From: Caldifarciminota bacterium
GTDB taxonomy: Bacteria; Hydrothermota; Hydrothermia; LBFQ01
NCBI GenBank assembly: GCA_027003075.1
Contig: JALWYV010000014.1
Span: forward strand, 1 to 64,000
DNA: 64,000 nucleotides
Direction of reading: 5' to 3'
Part shown: positions 57,085 to 64,000 of the stretch, piece by piece
How the letters are laid out: every line of letters starts with the position of its first letter
Numbering within the stretch: the first letter of the stretch is position 1
Translations under genes and position numbers: made by a program
Notes under the pieces: generated by a model
Databases searched by the model: none
What the model was told of the DNA's origin: nothing
What the model saw: the letters and a program-made list of their open reading frames with translations, nothing else

Positions 57085-57546
57085 ATGCTGTGGATGTTGA
57101 TGGCAGGGAATCAGCCGGTGATGCGGGTCATACGGCCCGTTCGTCCCGTCGTTCTGAAAAAGGTCAGAGAGGCCATCGCTTTGAAGAACGACCTCCTTGA
57201 CGATCTCCCGGGCTTCGGTATCCCGTCTTCCCTCGCAGTGGAGCGTACGGGGAAGTACTGCGAGATAACCTGCACTTACGGGTACTGTAACGCCGAGGTG
57301 GAGGGTAAGGGGATAGCCCACTGTGGATGTAAAGAGGACGGTTCCCCCGTGTGCTGGACCTCCGGGGAAAGGTCCGGCCCTCAGGAGTCAACGCGGGAGC
57401 AGAGGTACGAGGGGTTCGCCCGGATATACGACCCCTCCGGTCGCCTCGTCTGGCAGGGGTACCTCAAGGGGAACCTTCCCTCCCTTAAGAGGGGCGTGTA
57501 CTTCGTCCGCACACCTCATGGAACCCGCAGGATCGTTGTGAAATAG
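57085..57546 (+). CDS. Small Cys-rich secreted-type protein with T9SS-type-A-like tail
   Basis: TATAAT (57070-57075) 9 nt before ATG 57085; KYCEITCTYGYCNAEVEGKGIAHCGCKEDGSPVCW; tail ARIYDPSGRLVWQGYLKGNLPSLKRGVYFVRTPHGTRRIVVK. Confidence 0.65.
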   Translation: MLWMLMAGNQPVMRVIRPVRPVVLKKVREAIALKNDLLDDLPGFGIPSSLAVERTGKYCEITCTYGYCNAEVEGKGIAHCGCKEDGSPVCWTSGERSGPQESTREQRYEGFARIYDPSGRLVWQGYLKGNLPSLKRGVYFVRTPHGTRRIVVK

Positions 57547-57547
57547 C

Positions 57548-58648
57548 CTATGTCCTCACCCCGTTAAGGACGCTTTCAACGACCTTCCTGAACTCCTCCC
57601 TGAAACGTTTCGGGGAGAACCTCCGCGCCCTCTCCCTTATCTCCTCCCTCACGAACCTCCCCTCCATCTGGAGGAACCTCCTCACGGCATCCCGTACCGC
57701 TTCAGGGGTCTGCTCGTGGAAGAAGAGACCGCTTACACCCTCTTCCACGCTCTCGGTTACCCCTCCCCTGCCGTAGGCTATTACGGGTACTCCGGAGGCC
57801 ATGGCCTCCACGGGGGAGATGCCGAAGTCCTCGTAGGCAGCGAAAATAAAAGCTCTCGCCTTTGAGAGTATGTCTACCAACTCGCCGTCCCCCACCCTTC
57901 CGAGAATCTCAACGTTTCGGCCCGCAATCCGTTTTATCTTACCTTTTTCGGGGCCGTCCCCCACGACCAAAAGCCTGAGGCCGAGGGAATTAAAGGCCTC
58001 AACGATCACGCCCACCTTTTTATAGGGGACGAGACGCGAAACGACAACAAAGTAGTCCTCAACTTTATGCGAAACCCTGAACTTATCAACGTCAACGGGC
58101 GGATAGATCACTATCGCATCCCTTCCGTAGTACCGCCTTATACGGGCGGCGACGGTCTTTGAGTTGGCTACGAAAACGTCCACCCTCTGGGCGGAGGCGT
58201 AATCCCAGAGGCGTACATAATTCAGGACGACCCGGGCTATCGCCCTCTTCAATTTCCCTATACCGGCCATGTACTCGTGGGTGAGGTCCCACGCGTACCG
58301 CATAGGTGTATGGACGTAGGAGATATGGACCTGGCCGGGATGGGGAAGAACCCCCTTGGCCACGGCGTGGGATGAGGAGATGATAAGATCGTACCCGGAG
58401 AGGTCAAAGCTCTCAACGGCCACGGGCATCAGAGGTAGAAGACTCCTGTAATATCCGTACGCTCCGGGCAACTTTGCCAGAAACGACTCCTCCACCGGTA
58501 CCTTTGAGATGGGGCTGTTCCTGAACTGATCCGGCTTGTAGAAGAGGGTGAAGATACGGCTTCCTGCCACCTCCCTCAACATCTCCTCCAGAACCCGCTC
58601 CGCCCCGGAGCGGGTTATGAGCCAGTCGTGGACGTAGGCGACTTCCAT
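57548..58648 (-). CDS. Family 4 glycosyltransferase (GT-B)
   Basis: YFVVVSRLVPYKKVGVIVEAFNSLGLRLLVVGDGPEKGKI; FIFAAYEDFGISPVEAMASGVPVIAYGRGGVTESV. Confidence 0.93.
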   Translation of the reverse strand: MEVAYVHDWLITRSGAERVLEEMLREVAGSRIFTLFYKPDQFRNSPISKVPVEESFLAKLPGAYGYYRSLLPLMPVAVESFDLSGYDLIISSSHAVAKGVLPHPGQVHISYVHTPMRYAWDLTHEYMAGIGKLKRAIARVVLNYVRLWDYASAQRVDVFVANSKTVAARIRRYYGRDAIVIYPPVDVDKFRVSHKVEDYFVVVSRLVPYKKVGVIVEAFNSLGLRLLVVGDGPEKGKIKRIAGRNVEILGRVGDGELVDILSKARAFIFAAYEDFGISPVEAMASGVPVIAYGRGGVTESVEEGVSGLFFHEQTPEAVRDAVRRFLQMEGRFVREEIRERARRFSPKRFREEFRKVVESVLNGVRT

Positions 58649-59452
58649 CTACTTAATACACAGATCCATATAACAGCTCGTATACGCCAGATACCATATC
58701 AGAGGTACTAAGACCATAACCAGAATTTCGCTTCCCTTGAGGTTAAAAATCCGCATCTCACCGGAAAGGAACTCTATCCTCCTGCGCAGGGAGGTGGCCA
58801 TACCCGTTCCTCCGGGATACGCCATGGAGAACTTGACCAGCGTATAGGCCAGATCTCTGGGTGTATAGCGATTGAGCATGTGGGAGTCGTTCCGGATCTC
58901 AAGGTACGTCCTGTAATCTTCCCTGTCCTTTTCGGTAGGTAAAAGCAGTTCAAAGAGGAGCAGGCGAAGGTTATCCTTCATGCGGGCGTGGAAACGCTCG
59001 TGTTCCATAACGAGTTCCCTCTCTTGCTCCGGAAGGGACAGAACTCCCTCGGAGATTACAACCCGTGGTCTGAAGAATCCCACGTTGAGAGCAACGAGCT
59101 CCTTAAAGGGGAGTACGTAGACGTCACCGACCCTGCGTGCGTTGCTCAAAGCCTCCCTTTCAAGTCTGCGGGATAGGGTGTATATCTTCACCATACGGTA
59201 GGAAACGTACAGGACGTACGCGACACCTAAGAGCATGAGGAGGAGAAACTCGGGGAACATCTGAACCATTACGTAGATCCCCGTTAGTGTAAAGTGGGAG
59301 TGGACTAGATGGACGCCAAGGAGGATAAAGAATATGATGAGCGGAACCACACGGGTTACGAGTATCCGCTCCTTAAACGCGTAGAACGGTACGAACCTTC
59401 CCGCAGCTCTCAACAGGATGGCCAGAACTATGAGGGTTATGCCGACACTCAT
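58649..59452 (-). CDS. M56 (BlaR1/MecR1-like) membrane metallopeptidase
   Basis: TM helices; PRVVISEGVLSLPEQERELVMEHERFHARMKDNLRLLLFELLL (HExxH); EIRNDSHMLNRY; partner BlaI-like gene. Confidence 0.82.
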   Translation of the reverse strand: MSVGITLIVLAILLRAAGRFVPFYAFKERILVTRVVPLIIFFILLGVHLVHSHFTLTGIYVMVQMFPEFLLLMLLGVAYVLYVSYRMVKIYTLSRRLEREALSNARRVGDVYVLPFKELVALNVGFFRPRVVISEGVLSLPEQERELVMEHERFHARMKDNLRLLLFELLLPTEKDREDYRTYLEIRNDSHMLNRYTPRDLAYTLVKFSMAYPGGTGMATSLRRRIEFLSGEMRIFNLKGSEILVMVLVPLIWYLAYTSCYMDLCIK

Positions 59453-59835
59453 TTTTCAAACTTCTTCAGGAGCTCGTAAGCCTCTTCCGGTGATAGGTCC
59501 ATCGTCTCGGCGAAAAAGGAGGCCGCCACGTCGGGGTTCTCCCTCACGAAGTTTCCTATAAAGTGTACCAGCCTATCCCTGTAGAACTGCTCCCTCGTCA
59601 CCGTGGGAAAGTAAAGGTTCTTCTTTCCCCTCCTCTCGCTTCTCAACACCCCCTTCTTCTCAAGGTTCTGACATATCGTCAGGATGGTCGTGTAGGCGTA
59701 GGGTACGCTCTTACGGGAGTTTATCTCGTCCAGTATATCCCTTACGGACGAACCTCCGTTTCTCTTCCACACTATCTCCATCACCTCCTTTTCAAGGGGA
59801 CCGAGAGAGTAGAATTCCAGACTCCTCTTTACCAT
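59449..59835 (-). CDS. BlaI/MecI/CopY family transcriptional regulator
   Basis: LGPLEKEVMEIVWKRNGGSSVRDILDEINSRKSVPYAYTTILTICQNLEKKGVLRSERRGKKNLYFP. Start ATG 59835 (TAAAAT 7 nt upstream). Confidence 0.9.
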   Translation of the reverse strand: MVKRSLEFYSLGPLEKEVMEIVWKRNGGSSVRDILDEINSRKSVPYAYTTILTICQNLEKKGVLRSERRGKKNLYFPTVTREQFYRDRLVHFIGNFVRENPDVAASFFAETMDLSPEEAYELLKKFEK

Positions 59836-59854
59836 AGGGATTATTTTAAGGGTG

Positions 59855-60511
59855 TCATAGGGCCTTAATGATGGCAAATACCGTAAGACATCCGCTGAGG
59901 GCGGATACCAGAAAGGCCAGAACGAAGATCCACAGGGGAGAGAGGTTTAAACCTCCTTCTACCGTGGAGTTAAGTTCAACGTACTTCCCTTCCTGTAACC
60001 GGGAAACCAGATAGGCTATGTATCCGGGAAAGACGTGGGGAAAGTCCCTCAGGATCTCGTTCACCGTTGCACCCCGCTTATACCTCAACCTCAAGGTTCT
60101 TACGAACTCCTCCTCGTCTCCTCCCCGGGGAATACCCTTCAATTTTACAAACGCGTCCCTTAAAACGTTCAAGGTTTCCGTTGTAATCTCATCCTTCAGG
60201 GTCATGACTTCCAGAACGAGCGTGTGAAACGGGAGCGTAAAGTCGTCTTCGGACGATGGGGGTGAGTCGGATATGAGGAAGTTTGCCCTGTTGCTGTGGA
60301 GGAGGAGGAGAAGGGCGCCCTTTATCTCCCAGAGGCGTCTTATGGGTAAGCCGTTTACCTCAAAGCGTACGAGCTTACCACCTTTAAAGTTCATGAGCAT
60401 CTTCAAACCCTGTACGGTTATAGCGACCGAACCGGTAGGGGGTATCTGGTTAAAAAGGAAATGTGCTATGCCATCCTTCTCCTCCGTCTCCCATCTTCCT
60501 TTTAGAATCAC
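59855..60511 (-). CDS. DUF4388/PATAN-like protein with C-terminal TM anchor
   Basis: [37 protein letters not shown]...; C-term [31 protein letters not shown] 7 nt before GTG. Confidence 0.5.
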   Translation of the reverse strand: MILKGRWETEEKDGIAHFLFNQIPPTGSVAITVQGLKMLMNFKGGKLVRFEVNGLPIRRLWEIKGALLLLLHSNRANFLISDSPPSSEDDFTLPFHTLVLEVMTLKDEITTETLNVLRDAFVKLKGIPRGGDEEEFVRTLRLRYKRGATVNEILRDFPHVFPGYIAYLVSRLQEGKYVELNSTVEGGLNLSPLWIFVLAFLVSALSGCLTVFAIIKAL

Positions 60512-60554
60512 AGAACGGATTATACGGACGATGCAAAAACACGATTTTCAACGG

Positions 60555-60560
60555 TAGAAT
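60555..60560 (+). promoter_or_regulatory. -10 element TAGAAT, 8 nt before ATG 60569
   Basis: TAGAATcgccccctATG. Confidence 0.55.
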
Positions 60561-60568
60561 CGCCCCCT

Positions 60569-62608
60569 ATGGTTGAGACCCTGCTTCTCAGTGCTATGGC
60601 CCTCGGACTTCTCGGCTTCCTTGCAGCCATAGCAACCTACTTTTATATAAAGAGTCTCCCCGGTGGAGAAGGTAAGATGGTAGAGTACGCAGCCGCCATC
60701 CGTAAGGGTGCCTTCGTGTTCCTCCGCCGTGAGTACATGTACATCGGTATATTCGTACTTATAGTATTCCTCGTCCTGACCTTCGCCATCAAACCCCTTG
60801 TCGGTGTTGCGTACCTGACGGGCGCCCTCTTCTCCCTTCTCGCTGGCTTTATAGGGATGGCCGCCGCAACCCTGGCCAACGTGCGTACCGCCTACGTGGC
60901 ATACAGAACCAAGAACGCCGGCGACACCCTCTCTGTGGCCTTTAAGGGCGGTTCCGTGATGGGTATAACCGTCGCCGCCCTCGGTCTCCTTGGCGTAGCC
61001 TTCTGGTACTGGTTTACGAGGGATGCGGCCGTCCTGAGCGGTTTCGGTATGGGCGCCTCCTCCGTCGCCCTCTTCGCGCGCGTGGGCGGTGGGATATACA
61101 CCAAGGCGGCCGACGTGGGTGCCGACCTGGTGGGTAAGGTGGAGGCCGGGATACCGGAGGACGATCCCCGTAACCCCGCCGTGATAGCCGACAACGTGGG
61201 CGACAACGTCGGAGACACGGCCGGGATGGGCGCCGACCTCTACGAATCCTACGTTGGTAGTATGGTGGCCACCGTTGCCATAGCCCTCGCCGGCTCCTTC
61301 GCCCTCTCCAACATGAAGATAGAGTACGGTTCCCTACCCATAATCCTCGCCGCCCTCGGCCTGGTCGTATCCCTTCTGGCCGTGTACGCCATAGACCTCT
61401 TCAAGAAGGCCGATCCCCAGACGGCCATAAGGAACGCCACCATAGTGGCCGCTCTACTCTTCGTCATAGGTGCCTACTTCGTCAACCAGATAATCGTTGG
61501 AAGCATAGGCACGTGGCTCGCCGTGGTTGGCGGACTGGTTGCCGGTCTCCTGATAGGTTTTGAGAGCGAATATTACACCTCCGGTAATCCCATCAAGTTC
61601 ATAGCAGAATCCGCGAAGTTCGGCCCGGCCACGGTGATAATAAACGGTGTGGCCGTGGGGTACGAGTCGGTGGTTCTACCCTTCATTACCATCGCCGCCG
61701 CCGTACTCTTCGGATACTTCTCCGCCGAGGTGTGGAGCGCTCCCGGTCTCGGCATATACGGTGTGGCCCTCGCCGCCGTCGGTATGCTCGCCACGGTGGG
61801 TATAGTTATGACCACGGACTCCTACGGCCCCATAGCCGACAACGCCGGAGGAATAACGGAGATGGCTCACCTCGGTGAGGACGTGAGGGCGATAACGGAT
61901 AAACTGGACGCCCTCGGAAATACCACCGCCGCCATAGGCAAGGGGTTCGCCATAGGCTCCGCCGCCCTGGCCGCCCTCGCCCTCTTAGTGGCTTACACGG
62001 AGACGGTAGGTCTTGAGGCCCTTGACTTCACCAAGGTTGAGAGCGTCGCCGGAGCCTTCCTCGGTGCCGCCATGCCTGCTCTCATAGCAGCCATGACCCT
62101 CAAGGCCGTGGGCAGGGCTGCGAACAAGATGGTGGCCGAGGTACGCCGCCAGTTCAAGGAACTGAACCTTTTGAACGACCCCAACGCTAAACCCCAGTAC
62201 GATAAGGCCATAGATATAGTTACGCAGGCGGCGATTAAAGAGATGATCCTGCCCGGTATATCCGCCGTACTCGCCCCTATAGTCGTCGGTTTCCTCCTCG
62301 GTGCCGAGGCCCTCGGCTTCTTCTTAGGTGCCTCCCTCTTAGTGGGCGCCCTGATAGCCATATTCATGGCTAACGCCGGTGGTGCGTGGGACAACGCCAA
62401 GAAGTACATAGAGGCCGGAAACTTCGGAGGTAAAGGGTCCGACGCCCACAAGGCCGCCGTCGTCGGCGATACCGTTGGCGACCCCTTCAAGGACACGACC
62501 GGCCCCTCCATGAACATCCTCATAAAGCTCATGTCCATAGTCGCCCTCGTCTTCGGGACCCTCATTCACCAGTACGGCGGAATACTCCTGAAGTTCTTCA
62601 CCCACTGA
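60569..62608 (+). CDS. hppA: Membrane-bound ion-translocating pyrophosphatase (probably K+-dependent class)
   Basis: [117 protein letters not shown]. Confidence 0.97.
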   Translation: MVETLLLSAMALGLLGFLAAIATYFYIKSLPGGEGKMVEYAAAIRKGAFVFLRREYMYIGIFVLIVFLVLTFAIKPLVGVAYLTGALFSLLAGFIGMAAATLANVRTAYVAYRTKNAGDTLSVAFKGGSVMGITVAALGLLGVAFWYWFTRDAAVLSGFGMGASSVALFARVGGGIYTKAADVGADLVGKVEAGIPEDDPRNPAVIADNVGDNVGDTAGMGADLYESYVGSMVATVAIALAGSFALSNMKIEYGSLPIILAALGLVVSLLAVYAIDLFKKADPQTAIRNATIVAALLFVIGAYFVNQIIVGSIGTWLAVVGGLVAGLLIGFESEYYTSGNPIKFIAESAKFGPATVIINGVAVGYESVVLPFITIAAAVLFGYFSAEVWSAPGLGIYGVALAAVGMLATVGIVMTTDSYGPIADNAGGITEMAHLGEDVRAITDKLDALGNTTAAIGKGFAIGSAALAALALLVAYTETVGLEALDFTKVESVAGAFLGAAMPALIAAMTLKAVGRAANKMVAEVRRQFKELNLLNDPNAKPQYDKAIDIVTQAAIKEMILPGISAVLAPIVVGFLLGAEALGFFLGASLLVGALIAIFMANAGGAWDNAKKYIEAGNFGGKGSDAHKAAVVGDTVGDPFKDTTGPSMNILIKLMSIVALVFGTLIHQYGGILLKFFTH

Positions 62609-62626
62609 GGGAAATACGGAAACGGC

Positions 62627-62655
62627 AAAGGGCGGGGCCAGGCCCCGCCTTTTTT
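62627..62655 (+). terminator. Intrinsic terminator
   Basis: aaagGGCGGGGCC-a-GGCCCCGCCtttttta. Confidence 0.9.
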
Positions 62656-62667
62656 ATGTGTGCAAAT

Positions 62668-63408
62668 CTACCTTATCAACCTCACGGATAGAGAACCGGC
62701 GAGGAAACCCAATCTGGCCAGAAAGCCGTCATAGAAGGAGACAAAAACCTCCTCCTTTTCACGCTTCAGGGCCTTTACTATCGCCTTTGCCACCTTTTCG
62801 GGAGGGACGGACCCGGTCCCCCTTATCCTTTCACTCCCCGCCCGGTTGAAGAAGTCCGTACGGGTGACAGACGGATACACGTTTATAACCTTTATCTTAT
62901 CCTCCCGCAACTCCTCCCTGACGGCCATAAAGAAGGAGCGAAGGGCGGCCTTGCTCGCCAAGTATATCGCCCACCTCTGGAGGGGAACGAAGGCTATCAT
63001 GCTGACCACGTTAAGTACGACTCCACCGCCACGGAGGAAGGGGACGGACAGACGGGTCAGGTGAATGGGCGCCCAGAAGTTTACCTCAAAGAGTTCCCTC
63101 ATCTTCTCCTCCGGCACCTCAAGGAAAGGGCCGTGGATACCGAAGCCAGCGTTGTTGATGAGGACGTCAAGACCGCCCAGAACCTCCGCCGCCATACCCA
63201 CCACCCTCTCCCTCTGTTTCGGGTCGGAGAGGTCGGCCTGAACAGGAAAGACGGCGTCCCCGTAGACCCCCTTTATTTCCCTCAGTGCCTCCTCATCCCT
63301 TCCCACGGCCACGACCTTTGCCCCCTCCTCAATCAGGAGTTTAAGGGTTTCTCTTCCTATCCCTCTGGTCGCCCCGGTCAGGATTATCCCCTTTCCTCGC
63401 AGGTCCAT
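62668..63408 (-). CDS. Short-chain dehydrogenase/reductase
   Basis: GKGIILTGATRGIGRETLKLL; LINNAGFGIHG; YLASKAALRSFFMAVREEL. Confidence 0.94.
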   Translation of the reverse strand: MDLRGKGIILTGATRGIGRETLKLLIEEGAKVVAVGRDEEALREIKGVYGDAVFPVQADLSDPKQRERVVGMAAEVLGGLDVLINNAGFGIHGPFLEVPEEKMRELFEVNFWAPIHLTRLSVPFLRGGGVVLNVVSMIAFVPLQRWAIYLASKAALRSFFMAVREELREDKIKVINVYPSVTRTDFFNRAGSERIRGTGSVPPEKVAKAIVKALKREKEEVFVSFYDGFLARLGFLAGSLSVRLIR

Positions 63409-63454
63409 GGAGGGTATGCTAAGGCCGAAGCGAGACGGTGGTATAATCCACCCC

Positions 63455-64000
63455 TTGAAGTTCGTCTTCGTAATGCCCTACTACTTCCCGGACGGTATAA
63501 CCGGAGGGGCGGAGAAGCAGGCGTACCTGCTCGCGCGAGAACTCGTTAAGAGGGGACACGAGGTGGTATTCCTGACCCTCAATCCTGCCGGCAAACCGGA
63601 TGAAGAGGACGACAGGAGTATAAAGGTAGTACGCCGCCTTAAAAGACGCGGAAAACTCCAGTTCCTTGACTATCCGGCGATCCTGAGGGAACTCCATGGG
63701 TACAGTCCTGACGTGGTAATAAGCCGCATAAGGTTCTACTACCTGCCCCTATCCCTTTACGCCCTACAAAGGGGCAAGGTCTCCGTGGCCTTTATACCGG
63801 AGAATTCCCTCAGCACCCCTTTCCCGGAGTTGAGGAAGATACTCAAACTTTCCTTAAAGGCTCCTTCCCTCAAAACGCCCCTCCATCTCCTCCACGCTCT
63901 CGTCATAGACCTGTTTTCACATCTCGGCCTCCTGCTATCTAAGGTGATAATCGTCCAGAACGAAGTTCAGAGGAGAAACATCGGGCGTTTCTTTTTCAGA
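63455..64000 (+). CDS. Family 4 glycosyltransferase, N-terminal part (truncated by window end)
   Basis: TATAAT (63442-63447) 7 nt before TTG; LKFVFVMPYYFPDGITGGAEKQAYLLARELVKRGHEVVFLTL. Confidence 0.78.
   Translation, partial: MKFVFVMPYYFPDGITGGAEKQAYLLARELVKRGHEVVFLTLNPAGKPDEEDDRSIKVVRRLKRRGKLQFLDYPAILRELHGYSPDVVISRIRFYYLPLSLYALQRGKVSVAFIPENSLSTPFPELRKILKLSLKAPSLKTPLHLLHALVIDLFSHLGLLLSKVIIVQNEVQRRNIGRFFFR

Overview
This 64 kb window is a compact, gene-dense bacterial chromosome segment. It is GC-moderate to GC-rich, with ATA/AGG-rich codon usage suggestive of a thermophile. The gene content (PorV-like protein, GVYFVR-type C-terminal sorting tails, V-type ATPase subunits, membrane pyrophosphatase) suggests an FCB/WOR-3-like lineage, but that assignment is inference. 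The best candidate for an exciting system is at the left edge. A two-gene, visibly AT-rich cassette (1217-2709) encodes a class III nucleotidyl-cyclase-like protein and, 2 nt downstream, a small membrane protein resembling the PycTM (DUF5706-like) effector. I read this as a probable Pycsar anti-phage system. It lies directly behind an Eco57I/type IIG-like restriction-modification gene. The second major signal runs across the whole window: nearly every operon-leading gene has a TA(T/A/G)AAT hexamer ending 6-9 nt before its start codon, which predicts leaderless mRNAs. Operon-internal genes instead carry AGGAGG Shine-Dalgarno sites. Other notable items are a long envelope operon (lipoprotein, FlgD-Ig protein, PorV-like, giant TPR, ExbB, two ExbD, Gly-rich TonB, FlgD-Ig/OmpA-like protein, then GuaB and V-ATPase subunit C); five secreted proteins with T9SS-type-A-like tails; dispersed V-ATPase subunits C and D; hypDEAB without hypC/hypF; rpmI-hsp20-lon-slyD gene order; an orphan 5S rRNA; and a peptidase/propeller/barrel fusion protein. 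No CRISPR array, transposon or tRNA was recognised by eye.
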